64,000 nt of DNA, from positions 62,001 to 126,000 of the forward strand of contig NZ_CP025057.1 in the NCBI RefSeq assembly GCF_002813555.1, given 5' to 3'. Shown here in pieces: positions 21,318 through 32,045 of this stretch. The position numbers and the translations under genes were made by a program. The stretch's first letter is position 1. Each line of letters starts with the position of its first letter. The notes under the pieces are model-generated. The model searched no databases, had not been told where the DNA came from, and saw only the letters and a list, made by a program, of their open reading frames with translations. This DNA is from Spiroplasma floricola 23-6. GTDB lineage: Bacteria; Bacillota_I; Bacilli_A; Mycoplasmatales; Mycoplasmataceae.

Positions 21318-21730
21318 GGGGGTGTCCCGGTTTCGACAGGATACATCTGATCCATAACTGCAGTGGTTTGGTAAACCTTAATACTACTAGGTTTGATAAA
21401 ATGCAAACGAAGAAAAAAATGAATTTGAAATGCCAGCATTCATGATCAATAATGCATCAGCTGGAGTTGCTTTAGCAGCTTAATAAACTCTCGAAGTTTA
21501 TAGCAATTCAACGTTATGAAATGTGTTTGTGCTTCATTGATTAACGTATTACCTAGCACAATAGAATAAATGATTTTAATGATAAATTTATTTGAAATAT
21601 AATCATTAACGCTATAAAATTGAATCTTGTTGAATCTGTTGTTTTATAGTGTAAGTTAGATACAACTAAACTGTAGATGTTATGGGTTGGAGTATTTTGG
21701 ACGCGGGTTCGATTCCCGCCATCTCCACCA
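21318..21730 (+). ncRNA. ssrA: Transfer-messenger RNA (tmRNA)
   Basis: tmRNA of 413 nt. The 5' end GGGGGTG pairs with CATCTCC near the 3' end (seven pairs including G-U), followed by discriminator A and an encoded CCA. The 5' domain has GTCCCGGTTTCGACAGG, and the 3' domain has a T arm with GGTTCGATTCC. The tag frame begins at GCA 21403, starts A-N-E-E-K, contains the core EMPAFMINN, ends ALAA and stops at TAA TAA (21481-21486), giving 26 residues. The alanine-rich end is a protease recognition tail. It acts with SmpB (19375), with RNase R likely clearing the mRNA. Confidence 0.97.
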
Positions 21731-21773
21731 TTTTTTATTTTTAATTGTTTTATAAGAAAGGAATGTAATTTAT

Positions 21774-23720
21774 ATGAATATTGTGTCAATATTAATTGCA
21801 TGTTTTTCTTATACAACAATTATAGCTATGTGTTATACAATATTTTGAGGTTTAACAAGACATTTATTTACTAAGTTAAAAATTTATTATGAAATTTTTT
21901 TGGGATTTGTTCTAGGATTTATTTCAACATTCTCAATTATTTTAATAAACTTACTTAGTGGAAATAGTAGTAATTTGGGTCTTACTATTTTAATGCCAAC
22001 TTTTTTATATTGAGTTGCTATTATTTTTATTTCAACATTCTCAAGTATTGGAATATTAACTTGTAATATATTAAATTTAGTTTTATTTTCTTCATTATTT
22101 GGTGAATACTTTGGAAAGCCAACAGATACTTGAACAATTACAATGTTAACAATAGCTTATACAGTTCCTCTTTTAAATTATTTAATATCAACATTTTGAA
22201 AAAAAATATCAAATTGATCTAATTGATCAATAACAACAATTATTTTACTTCTTGTGGGTCTAATCTGAAATTTATTTAGAATAAAAACACCACAAGATCT
22301 TCCAAATTTAGCTAATTTATTATTTTGATTAGGTAGTGGGTACTTAGCATATGCATATATTACACTTATTAATCAGATATATCTTCATGCTCTGAAATTA
22401 CAAAATATTGTTAGATATGATAACTTATATTATTTAAATTTTTCATCAGCTCACGAGCAAATTCTAAATAAAATTCAAGAAGATAAAATAAAATATGGAA
22501 TATATTTAACATATTTTATTTCTGATTTTGAGAATTTTGAATTAAAAGTAAATCGAGAAATAAAAGATATAATTGTAAATTCAGTTTCTGAAGAAAGTTA
22601 TACATTAATAAAAAATAGTTTCTCAAATGCTATATTTTTTAAACCTAATTACAAAACTTTTGGTACTTTTATTCCCTTTGAATTTAATGAAAATTTTAAT
22701 GAAAAGGAAAATAATTATTTAGAAAGAATAAAAAATATATTTAAAAAAATAAATGTAACTTTTAAAATTGAAAATTATAAAATATCTGTAAAATTAAAAT
22801 CAGTTTGATCATATTATGGTTTACATTCTAATAATTTAGATACTTTATTAGAATATAATAGACACGTTGCCAATGATTTTTTATTAACTTATCATGATAA
22901 AAATATTATTGTAAATCCTATGGAAATTTTAAAAGAAAAAAATCAAAATAAAAAAATGCTTTCATTGAATGAGGTAGCTAATTTAAATCAATTTGTAACT
23001 TTATTTGAACCAATATTTTCTATAGAACAAAAGGATTTTACTTCATATTTTTTAAATGGTATGATTGATGGAATTGAAATAGATTCTGAATTATTTGATA
23101 AAAAAAATCAACTTATTTCAGATATGGGATTATCAACTTTATTTTTAAGATACACTTCATTTCAATCTTTAAAAAAGTTATCAAAGCAAAATAATCTTGT
23201 TAAGGAAAAATCTATTTTTATAGATTATGATAGCAATTATTTGTCAAATGAAAACTTTGATACAAATGAATTTTTATTAAAACTAAAAAACTTAAAAATA
23301 GACTTATCAAAATTAATATTAAACTTTAATTTAAATAAAGAAATTGATAATCAAAAGTTATTGGAGAAAAATATTCAAAAATTAAAAAAACATTTAATTA
23401 GAATATCTGTTTCAAACTTTGGCTCATTAAAAACAGACTTTTCTTTAATTAGTTTATATAAGCCTGAATTTATTTTTTTAGAAAAAGAAATTTCAAAAAA
23501 AATAAATTATATTAAAGAAAATGAAAATATAGTATTGGAAAGTATTAAAATTGCGAATAAAATAGAAGCAAAGTTAATTGCAACTTCTGTAAATAGTTAT
23601 ATAGTTTATAAACATCTAAGATTTTTAGGAATTAAAATGTTTACAGGAGAACTTATTGGTAGTTCAATTGAACCTAAAGAAATAATTTCAGAGGAATTAA
23701 AATATTTATTAAATAAATAG
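21774..23720 (+). CDS. Membrane protein with degenerate GGDEF- and EAL-like domains
   Basis: 648 residues. About seven hydrophobic segments occupy residues 1-205. A soluble region (about 210-380) starting RYDNLYYLNFSSAHEQI has the spacing of a GGDEF domain but no GGDEF motif. A C-terminal domain (about 385-648) follows the order of EAL phosphodiesterases: LFEPIFSIEQKDF for the usual YQPI, IRISVSNFGSLKTDFSLISLYKPEFIFLE for the DDFGTGYSSL...KID strand, and GELIGSSIEP near the end. The EAL and DDFGTG metal/catalytic residues are absent. It probably senses or binds rather than turning over c-di-GMP. Ten or more TGA codons are Trp. It lies between tmRNA and mgtE. Confidence 0.68.
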
Positions 23721-23734
23721 AAGGAAACTTATAA

Positions 23735-25186
23735 ATGTTAGAAAAAAGCGAAAATATAAAGCACTTAAGTGAAGAAATTGAAAGATTAGTAATTGATAAT
23801 GATATTAAAAAACTTAGAGAATTTGAAGAAACACATTATCCTCAAGATATTGCAGAAGCACTTGAAAAATTAGATGAGAAAATTATTATTATTGCTTTGA
23901 GATTATTTACAAATGATACAAGCAGTGAGATTTTTCCACATCTTGATGCGGATATACAAGAAGAAATTATAAATAAAATGTCTTCTAAACAAATATCTGA
24001 ATTATTTTCAGATTTATATACAGATGATATTGTAGACATTTTAGAAGAAATGCCATCAAATATTGTTAAAAAGGTTTTGCGTTCATCAACTCCAGAGGCA
24101 AGAGCACAAATAAACAATATTTTAAAATATAATGATGATACTGCAGGAAGTATTATGAGTGTTGATTATACAAGATTTAAAGTAGACTGAACAGTAACTG
24201 AAGCGATTGAAAAAATTAGAGAGCGTAATGAAGAATCAGAAGATCATAATACATTTTATGTAGTGGATGATTTAAATAATTTAAAGGGAACTGTAGAATT
24301 AAAAGATTTAGTTTTTTCTAAAGGGAATTTAAAATTATCTGAAATTATGGATGAGCGTGTTCTTTTTGCTTTTACAAAAGATGATCAAGAAACTGTTATA
24401 GATAAGTTTAAAAAGTATGACATAACAACTTTACCAGTTATTAATATTCAACAAAAATTAGTAGGGATTGTTACAGTAGATGATGTTCTTGATGTTATTG
24501 AAGAAGAAGTAACAGAAGATATTCATAAAATGGCAGGTATTAGCCCAACAGATGATGAATATTTCAAAACAAGTATTTGAAAAATGGTTAGATCAAGAAG
24601 TATTTGATTAATGTTTTTAATGATTTCTGCAACTTTGTCACAAATTATAATATCTATGTTTATGAGAATTTATAGTGTAAATCAAACAAATAATGGTCAA
24701 AGTTCAGCAAATGAAATTAGTTATATTATTACAATGTTTTTAACTCCTTTACTAACAGTTATATCAGGAACGACTGGAAATGCAGGTAGTCAATCATCAA
24801 CTATGATTGTTAGAGCTTTATCTTTAAAAGAAGTAGAGACCAAAGATTTTGCAAGAGTGTTATGAAAAGAATTTAGAGTAGCTCTTATTACTGGTTTAAT
24901 ACTAATATCTGTTAACTTTGTAAGAATGGTTGTAATTTATTCAATTGAAACAAAAGGAAATCTTAATGACCCAAGAATTTGATATACGATAGCAACACTT
25001 TCTATTTCAATGTATTTATCTGTAATAATGGCAAAGGTAATTGGAGGAACTCTTCCAATACTTGCTAAAAAATTAAAATTAGATCCAGCTGTTATGGCAG
25101 CGCCTTTACTTACAACAATTGTTGATGCTTTATCTACTGCAATATTCTTCTCAATTGGTTTAATATTCTTTGCCCAATATATTTAA
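23735..25186 (+). CDS. mgtE: Magnesium transporter MgtE
   Basis: 483-residue Mg2+ channel/transporter. A cytosolic N domain (FLEEMP-type repeats: DDIVDILEEMPSNIVKKVLR) is followed by the NDDTAGSIMSVDY transition, two CBS domains (about 140-265; DVLDVIEEEVTEDIHKMAG), and a C-terminal membrane domain with five helices including the pore segment GTTGNAGSQSSTMIVRAL. Mg2+ binding to the N and CBS domains is known to close the channel. TGA codons at 24188, 24578 and others are Trp. It starts 14 nt after the GGDEF/EAL-like gene and precedes trmB by 15 nt, so these genes are probably co-transcribed. Confidence 0.95.
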
Positions 25187-25201
25187 AGATGGAGGTTAAA
25201 A

Positions 25202-25852
25202 ATGAGATTAAGAAATAAAAATTGAACTAAAAACTATATTGAAGAAAATTCAAAATATATGATAAATGCAGAGAAAAAAATTAATATTGATAAATTATTT
25301 AAAAAAAAGCAAGATACTTATTTAGAAATAGGTTGTGGAAAAGGTAAATTTATAATTGAACAAGCAATTAAAAATAAGGATAAGAATTTTATAGCAATGG
25401 AAAAAGAAACTACAGTAATAGGTGTGGCTTTAAAAAAAGCTATCACAACTGAGGATTTTGATTTAACAAATTTATTATTTTTAAATAAATATGCTGAAAA
25501 TTTATTGGATTTATTTAATCTAAATTCACTTAATGGAATCTTTCTTAATTTTTCAGATCCTTGACCTAAATCAAAGAGTTTTAAAAAAAGATTAACATAT
25601 ATAGATTTTTTAAATATATATTGAGATTTACTTAAAGATAATGGAATTATCGAAATAAAAACAGACAATGATAAATTGTATGAATTTAGTTTAGAAGAAA
25701 TTGCAAAATCAAAATTTAAATTAATTTATAATACAAATAATTTATATTCTGAAAAAGAATTATTGAAAGATAATATAGCAACTGAATATGAAGAAAAATT
25801 CCATAATTTAGGCAAAAATATAAATAAAATAGTAATAAAAAAAGAGGTTTAA
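25202..25852 (+). CDS. trmB: tRNA (guanine-N7-)-methyltransferase
   Basis: 216-residue SAM-dependent enzyme that makes m7G46 in the tRNA variable loop. It starts MRLRNKNW, carries the SAM-binding motif LEIGCGKGKFI (about 40-50), and has the family signature NFSDPWPKSKSFKKRL, matching the usual FPDPWPKxxHxKRR. TGA codons at 25223, 25562 and 25622 are Trp. GGAGG precedes ATG 25202. It overlaps the convergent membrane gene by 4 nt inside a bidirectional terminator. Confidence 0.94.
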
Positions 25853-25877
25853 CTTTTAGTTTCAACCTCTTTTTTTG
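25837..25877. terminator. Bidirectional terminator between trmB and the reverse gene
   Basis: The 13-bp arms AAAAAAAGAGGTT (25837-25849) and AACCTCTTTTTTT (25864-25876) overlap both stop codons and serve both strands. Confidence 0.85.
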
Positions 25878-26400
25878 GTGGATTTTTAATAAAATCTAAA
25901 TAAGCTTTTTTAAAATCTTCATTTAAGCTTATTAAATATTTAGTGATTTCAAAAAATAAAATTAAATATGTAAAATTTATTCAAAATAATATGAAAAATA
26001 TCCATCATGTTTTTTTTGCATTTTCTGCTCAACTAATTTTGTTTATTAATGATCCACTAGTTAATTCAATAAAAAAAGCACCTACAGTAAATAAAATTAT
26101 GAAAGTATAAACAAATCTATTTTTAATAATTTTTAATGTTTTTTCTTCTGTTTCAATGTTTGTTGTTACTTCCATGTTGTAAAACAGAGAAACCGATGTT
26201 TTACTTAAGTTTGTAGTCAAACAAACTAGATAAATTAAAATAAAATTAAGATTAATTTGGCAAACAAGAGTTATTTTTTCTTTAGTTGATAAAGGTATAC
26301 TTAACAATATTATTGAGCAAATTACAATAAGTGATAAAGTTATTGAACCAAATCACAATATTGGTTTTCTAAGATCTGTTTTGATTAATTTAAAATCCAT
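25849..26400 (-). CDS. Four-helix membrane protein of unknown function
   Basis: 183 residues with four hydrophobic segments (about 15-36, 45-62, 95-118, 132-158), a short cytoplasmic stretch between helices 2 and 3 (NMEVTTNIETEEKTLKIIKNR), and a lysine-rich C-terminal tail ending EVETKS. Three TGA codons, including a TGA-TGG pair, are Trp. ATG complement 26398-26400 follows GGTGAAAAAA. The 3' end lies inside the terminator shared with trmB. No family recognised. Confidence 0.66.
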
Positions 26401-26770
26401 TTTTTTCACCTTAATTATTATATTATAAATATCTCTTTATAAGAAAAAAATCTAACTCTCTAAATATATATAATGATAAAAAACATAAAAGAAATATATT
26501 TACTTAAAGTATTGAACAGATTTTAAGAACATAAATAATTATTGATTCATAAAATTATTCAAATAAAAGTTTTTATGTAAAACTATTTGAAATGAACTAA
26601 TCAAATTTTTACAATTTATTTTATTAAGTTTAGCTTATAATTTTGTCTTTACAAAAACACGTATAAGCATATTTCTTTTAACAAAACTTTAAAATAAAAT
26701 AAAAAAGAGAAGTTCTATTTAAACTTTTTATTTTTTGTTTAAAATTAAAATTATAAAAGGAGATTTTAAT
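26401..26770 (+). other. 370-nt A/T-rich intergenic region with two hairpins before deoD
   Basis: No open frame. Two hairpins stand out. The first (26633-26668) pairs GCTTATA with TATAAGC, then TTTTGT with ACAAAA, around loop CTTT with an asymmetric internal loop (A opposite ACACG). The second (26718-26743) pairs TTTAAAC with GTTTAAA 14 nt before the deoD ribosome binding site. The promoter of the reverse gene must also lie here. The purine-riboswitch core sequences are not present. Confidence 0.4.
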
Positions 26771-27490
26771 ATGTCAAATATACCTACACCCCATATTGAA
26801 GCTAAAAAAGAAGATATAGCAAGAATAGTATTAATGCCAGGAGATCCATTAAGAGCAAAAAAAATTGCAGAAACATATTTAGAAGATATAAAACTTGTAA
26901 ACAGTGTTAGAAATATGTTTATGTATACAGGAAATTATAAAAATATAAAAGTAACTATAGCAGGAAGCGGTATGGGTTGTCCTAGTATTGGTATTTATTC
27001 TTATGAACTGTTTAAATTTTATGATGTTGATTATATTATTAGAGTTGGTAGTGCTGGAAGTTATAGCGAAAAAATAAATGTCTATGATATTTTCAATGTT
27101 AAAGAAGCTTTTGGTGAAAGTAATTATGCAAAAATTGCAGCAAATATTGATTCAAATATTATTCAATCAGGAGAAAAACTATTTAATAAAATTGAAGAAG
27201 TAGCTAAAAAAAATAATATAGAAATTCATTCAGGAAGATGTCATTCATCTGATGTTTTTTATAGATATGAAGACTCAATGAAATTTGCAAAAGAAAATAA
27301 TCTTGATGTAGTGGAAATGGAATCGTATGCTCTATTTGCAAATGCTATTGCAACAAATAAACAAGCAGCTTGTTTATTGACAGTTTCAGATAGTTTTATT
27401 ACAAAAGAAGTTACAACATCTGAAGAAAGACAAAATAATTTTTTACAAATGATTGAATTAGCTTTAGAAACTTCATTAGAACTTAAATAA
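26771..27490 (+). CDS. deoD: Purine-nucleoside phosphorylase (DeoD type)
   Basis: 239-residue hexameric-type enzyme that splits purine (deoxy)nucleosides with phosphate to base plus (deoxy)ribose-1-phosphate, central to purine salvage in bacteria without de novo synthesis. Motifs: MPGDPLRAKKIAETY (phosphate binding), GSGMGCPSIGIYSYEL, RVGSAGSY, VEMESYALFANA and the catalytic-region SDS. ATG 26771 is chosen for AAGGAG 8 nt upstream and the family N-terminus SNIPTPHIEA; an upstream in-frame TTG precedes that site. It is transcribed alone, with structured DNA upstream and a terminator downstream. Confidence 0.96.
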   Translation: MSNIPTPHIEAKKEDIARIVLMPGDPLRAKKIAETYLEDIKLVNSVRNMFMYTGNYKNIKVTIAGSGMGCPSIGIYSYELFKFYDVDYIIRVGSAGSYSEKINVYDIFNVKEAFGESNYAKIAANIDSNIIQSGEKLFNKIEEVAKKNNIEIHSGRCHSSDVFYRYEDSMKFAKENNLDVVEMESYALFANAIATNKQAACLLTVSDSFITKEVTTSEERQNNFLQMIELALETSLELK

Positions 27491-27517
27491 AATCAATAAC
27501 AGAAATAAAATCAATAA
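27485..27517 (+). repeat. 15-nt direct repeat spanning the deoD stop codon
   Basis: AAATAAAATCAATAA occurs at 27485-27499 and again at 27503-27517 (period 18). The first copy contains the last codon and stop of deoD. It looks like a slippage duplication. Confidence 0.75.
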
Positions 27518-27519
27518 AG

Positions 27520-27552
27520 TCACTAAAAATTGTAATTTTTGGTGATTTTTTT
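27520..27552 (+). terminator. Terminator after deoD
   Basis: The arms TCACTAAAAATT (27520-27531) and AATTTTTGGTGA (27534-27545), with one G-U pair and a tight GT loop, are followed by T7. Confidence 0.85.
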
Positions 27553-27637
27553 CATTTGGAAAAAAATTCTACTAACTTATTACACAATTATTTAAAATGT
27601 AGTAAAATATTTATGATTTTATAAAAGGGGTATCTAA

Positions 27638-28603
27638 ATGAAAATTTTGGCAATTGAATCAAGCTGTGATGAATTTAGTGTTTCAATCATGAATAATGGT
27701 AAAATTTTGTCAAATATTATTTCAAGTCAAATAGAGGAACATTCAAAATTCGGGGGAGTTGTACCAGAATTAGCTTCAAGATTACACGTTGAAAATTTTC
27801 ATTGAGTCTTAAAAGAATCACTTTATCAAAGTAAAATACATTTGAAAGATATTAACTATATTTCTTATACTTCAAATCCTGGATTAATAGGAAGTTTAAT
27901 TATTGGAAAATTAGTTGCACAAACATTAGCAATGTATTTAAATAAACCACTTATGGAAATGAATCATATTCAAGGGCACATTTATGCAGCAAATATTGAA
28001 GAAAAAATTCTATATCCAGCTCTTGCTCTTGTAATAAGTGGAGGTCATACACAAATACAATTATTAAAAAAAGCTTTAGATTTTAAAATAATTGGATCTA
28101 CTCAAGATGATGCAGTTGGAGAATGCTATGATAAAGTTGCCAGAGTTTTAGGATTAAAATATCCAGGTGGTCCAAAAATTGATAAATTGGCTCAAAAAGG
28201 GGATTCAACTAAATATATATTACCTATTAGTAAAAATGATGATACTTATGATTTTTCTTTCTCAGGATTAAAAACTGCAAGTTTAAATCTTATAAGTAAA
28301 TTAAATCAAAAACAAGAAAAATTAATAATTGAAGATTTTTGTGCAAGTTTTCAAAAAACTGTTTTAGAAACTCTAATGTTGAAATTTGAAAAAGCTGTTA
28401 AAGAATTTAAACCAAAATCAATAGCAGTTGTTGGTGGTGTTAGTGCTAATTCAGCAATTAGAAGTAAATTTTGTGAAGTAGGAAAGAAATATAATATAAA
28501 TAAAATTATTATTCCAAAAATGGAATATTGCACAGATAATGCAGCAATGATTGCGGAATTAACTAATGAATATTTGAAAAAAGATAATCAAGGGGGATTA
28601 TAA
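27638..28603 (+). CDS. tsaD: tRNA N6-threonylcarbamoyladenosine transferase TsaD
   Basis: 321-residue Kae1/TsaD protein that transfers threonylcarbamoyl to A37 of ANN-decoding tRNAs. It begins [17 protein letters not shown], carries the metal-binding HxxxH in NHIQGHIYA, the nucleotide-binding [10 protein letters not shown], the [13 protein letters not shown] segment, and the C-terminal [12 protein letters not shown]. One TGA (27806-27808) is Trp. AAAGGGG precedes ATG 27638. The RpiR-like gene starts 3 nt after its stop. Confidence 0.96.
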
Positions 28604-28606
28604 TAT

Positions 28607-29386
28607 ATGAGATCATTTTTAAGTAAGTTAACAACAATTGATGATAAAGATTTGACAATTAAAGAAAAGAAAATTGTAGAATATATTAAAAATCATTTAA
28701 AAGAAATTGTTGACACAAATATGAAAATTGAAAGAATGGCACAAGAAGCTGGAACAGGTTATAGTGCCATATATGGACTTTTAAAAAAATTAAATATTAA
28801 AGGATTTAGAGATTTTGCAATTTCACTTGCAAATGATGCTGAAAATCAAGAAATTAATGTTGCGAAGAATGATGAAAATGTTGTTTCAGGATATATAAAT
28901 ATAATTAAACAAAATTATGCATTAATTGAAAAAAAGTCAATTTTTGAAACTCTAAATATAATTAAAAACTCAAAAAGAATTTTCTTTTGTTATTGAGAAA
29001 ATTTACTTTGAGGACCAGCACATGAATTATCAAACTTTTTTTATAAAATAGGATTTAATGTTTATTTATTAGACAGTGATCAAGAAACTATAAAAGATAG
29101 AATAAAATTCTCAAATGAGGATGATGTATTTATTTTCTTAACAAGATATGGTAATTCTTCAAGATTAGATAATGTTATTAAAGAACTTGGAGAAAAGAAA
29201 AGAAAAATTATTTATATATCAGGTAAAATTGCTTCTTATGATGTTACAAAATATTTAAACTCAATACATACATTAATAGTTGATAATCCAGATGAAAGTA
29301 TTTATAAAGGACATATTTCTCACTCAGTTCCTTTTAATTACTTTAATGATTTATTAATTTATCATTTTTTAAATTCTGAAAATTAG
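28607..29386 (+). CDS. MurR/RpiR-family regulator (HTH plus SIS domain)
   Basis: 259 residues. The N-terminal domain (about 1-77) has the RpiR helix-turn-helix pattern (LTIKEKKIVEYIKNHLKEI, MAQEAGTGYSAIYGLLKKLNIKGFRDF). The C-terminal half (about 105-250) follows a sugar-isomerase SIS domain, including IFLTRYGNSSRLDNVIKEL. Such proteins sense phosphosugars and control sugar catabolism genes. No sugar operon is adjacent, so the target is unknown. TGA codons at 28994 and 29009 are Trp. Start ATG 28607 follows AGGGGG; it is co-transcribed with tsaD. Confidence 0.85.
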
Positions 29387-29398
29387 TTTTTTATAAGT

Positions 29399-29404
29399 TA
29401 TAAT
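29399..29404 (+). promoter_or_regulatory. -10 element placing transcription start at an ATG
   Basis: A perfect TATAAT ends 6 nt before ATG 29411, and there is no ribosome binding site. This arrangement predicts a leaderless mRNA for the alpha/beta hydrolase. Confidence 0.5.
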
Positions 29405-29410
29405 TAATTT

Positions 29411-30520
29411 ATGAAAAAGAAGAAGAGAGTTAAGAAAAATAAGCTTATAAATGCTATTAAAAAAAGTTTTAAAGCTTTTTATGGAGTTATGGAAAAGCCA
29501 TTTTGTGCACCTAATTTTGAGGTATCTAAAAAAATTAAACAATTTGAAAAAACAAAAGAAGACAGAAAATGAATGAAAGAAATTTTAACTACTAATAGAA
29601 TAGTTAGAAAATTTTACAAAAGATCTGAACTTGAAATAAAAGATCTTGAAAATGTCTCTCTTTTTTCATTTAAATCAAGAGATAATCTTGATCTTGTTGG
29701 TTTGATTTATGAACCAAATAAAAATTCAAATAAATGGGTTATAGCATCTCATTGATTTGCAGGACATAAAACATGAGCTTTACATCATGCTATGATATTT
29801 GCCAAAATGGGTTATAACATTATTGCATATGATTTTAGAGGTCATGGCCAATCACAAGATTACTCAACTACAATGGGTGGTAAAGAACATTTGGATTTAA
29901 TGGGGGCTGTTGACTGATTAAAAGAAAATAAACAAATTGATCAACTTGCGTTTATGGGTACAAGTATGGGAGGTTTTGTTTCAAATTATTGCTCAATATT
30001 TTATCAAGAAGAACTGCAAAAACTAAATTTTAAATTTGTTATTTCTGATGTTGCATATGCAAGTATATTTACTTTATTTTTACACATAAAAAAAGTTTAT
30101 TTATGAATAATTCCTAAGAAAAGAACTAAAAAATTTATTAATAAAATTATTGAAAAACAAAATAAACAGGAATCTAATATAAATCTTCATGAAATAAATA
30201 TTTTCACATTATTAGAAGAACAAGAAAAGAAGAATTTATTCCCAACTTTATTTTTTCACTCAACTGATGATAAGGTTACAAGTCCTACAGATACTTATGA
30301 ACTTATGATTAAAAGAAATTTTGAAGAAGATGATTATGTAATGTTTAATTTTTCAATGCATACACAATCCATTAGATATCATTTTAAAAATTTTAATTAT
30401 AAAATAGCAGAATTTATTTCCAAATTTGAACAGGATAATACTTCATTTGAAAATATTGTAGAGGAATGAAAATTAATAGAGTTTGAAAAAAGAGATGAAA
30501 TTTCTATTCTACTAAAATAA
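29411..30520 (+). CDS. Alpha/beta hydrolase
   Basis: 369 residues. A basic, non-membrane N-terminus (MKKKKRVKKNKL) and about 90 extra residues precede a hydrolase fold. It has an oxyanion region (VIASHWFAGHKTWALH), AYDFRGHGQSQ, the nucleophile elbow GTSMGG with Ser185, an acidic residue in FFHSTDDKVTSP, and a candidate catalytic His in FSMHTQSIRYHF. It resembles the BAAT/serine aminopeptidase-like hydrolases common in Mollicutes; the substrate is unknown. Eight or so TGA codons are Trp. No ribosome binding site precedes ATG 29411 and TATAAT lies 6 nt upstream. Confidence 0.8.
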
Positions 30521-30551
30521 AAATAAAGAGGGTGTAAACTTTCTTTTTTTG

Positions 30552-30557
30552 TATAAT
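30552..30557 (+). promoter_or_regulatory. Putative -10 element for asnS
   Basis: A perfect TATAAT lies 27 nt before the asnS start, with AAGGAAG as ribosome binding site between. The -35 region is not recognisable. Confidence 0.5.
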
Positions 30558-30584
30558 ATTAATATATAAAAAGGAAGTATTGGC

Positions 30585-31946
30585 ATGAAAGATATTAAAA
30601 CATTATTTTTGGAATTTAAAAATACTAAAGAGATTACTTTAATAGCAAGAGTAAGAAGTAACAGACAAGGAAAAGTAGTAAGTTTTTTAGTTTTAACAGA
30701 TGGAACAACAGTAAAAGATGTACAAGTTGTTTATAAATCTGATGTTAAGGGATATAAAGATGCAGTGCAAGCAAGAGTAAGTTCAATTGTTGAAGTAAAA
30801 GGAATTGTTGTTTTAACACCAGATAAACAACAAGATTTTGAAATACAAGCTCAAGAAATTATTTTATTAGATCAATCTATTGAAGAATATCCACTTCAAA
30901 AAAAAGAACATTCACCAGAATTTTTGAGAGAAATTTCTCACTTGAGAGCTAGAACAAAAACATTTCAATCAATTTTTAAAATTAGATCAGTTACTGCATT
31001 TGCGATACATAAATTTTTTCAAGAAAAAAATTATGTATATATCAATACACCAATAATTACAGAAAATGATGCAGAAGGAGCTGGAGAAGCTTTTATAGTT
31101 ACAACAAGACAAGATGGAAAATATGAAGAAGACTTTTTTGGGAAAAAAGCAAATCTAACTGTTTCAGGTCAATTAAATGCAGAAGCTTATGCTCAAGCAT
31201 TTAAAAATGTTTATACATTTGGCCCAACATTTAGAGCTGAAAATTCTAATACATCAAAACATGCAGCTGAGTTTTGAATGATAGAACCTGAAATGGCGTT
31301 TTGTGATTTAAAAGAAAATATGCAAATAATTGAAGATCTTGTAAAATACTCAATTAATTATGTTTTTGAAAATGCAAGAGAGGAATTAGAATTCTGTAAT
31401 GAAAACTTAGAAGAAGGTCTAATTGATAAATTAAATAATGTTAGAAATTCTAAATTTGTTATTAATAAATATGAAGAAGTTATAAAAATTCTTCAAAAAG
31501 CAGTTTTGGATGGACATAAATTTGAAGAATCATCTATTGAATTTGGATTAGATTTAGCAACTGAACATGAAAGATATATTTGTGAAGTTGTAAATAAATG
31601 CCCTACTTTTGTAACTGACTATCCTAAAGAAATTAAAGCTTTTTACATGAAACAAAATGATGATAACAGAACTGTTGCTGCAACAGATTTATTAGTGCCA
31701 GGAATTGGTGAATTAGTTGGTGGAAGTCAAAGAGAAGATGACTATGATAAAATAACTGATAGATGTAAAAAAATGGGTATTAATATTGAAGAATTAAGTT
31801 GATATAATGATCTAAGAAAATTTGGTTATTATAAATCTTCAGGTTTTGGATTAGGTTTTGAAAGACTTATAATGTATATTACAGGGGCTTCAAATATAAG
31901 AGATGTTATTTCATTTCCAAGAACTCCTAGAAATCTACTATTTTAA
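30585..31946 (+). CDS. asnS: Asparaginyl-tRNA synthetase
   Basis: 453-residue class IIb aminoacyl-tRNA synthetase. An N-terminal OB-fold anticodon-binding domain (about 1-105) precedes the catalytic core, with motif 2 [16 protein letters not shown] and motif 3 [16 protein letters not shown]. The AsnRS-type HAAEFW and the Asn-type active site separate it from AspRS. TGA at 31275-31277 and 31800-31802 are Trp. The organism also encodes gatCAB (57937 on), so the amidotransferase is probably needed for Gln-tRNA rather than Asn-tRNA. A terminator follows directly. Confidence 0.95.
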
Positions 31947-31967
31947 AAGCAATTTATTTGCTTTTTT
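31945..31967 (+). terminator. Terminator after asnS
   Basis: The arms AAAAGCAA (31945-31952) and TTGCTTTT (31958-31965), with loop TTTAT, are followed by T residues and start within the stop codon. Confidence 0.8.
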
Positions 31968-32045
31968 ATTTTCAAATTACTTGAAAACATTATTTTGTAT
32001 TTATAATTTAGTGTAAAATTAATATGATACAGGGGGCGAATAGAT

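Noticed and set aside
21553-21819. Reverse-strand open frame containing a NRTRVQNT stretch
   Set aside because: It is the antisense of the tmRNA T arm and 3' end, a common spurious annotation.
25318-25668. Reverse-strand open frame of 116 codons opposite trmB
   Set aside because: It is a shadow of trmB, whose motifs are unmistakable on the + strand.
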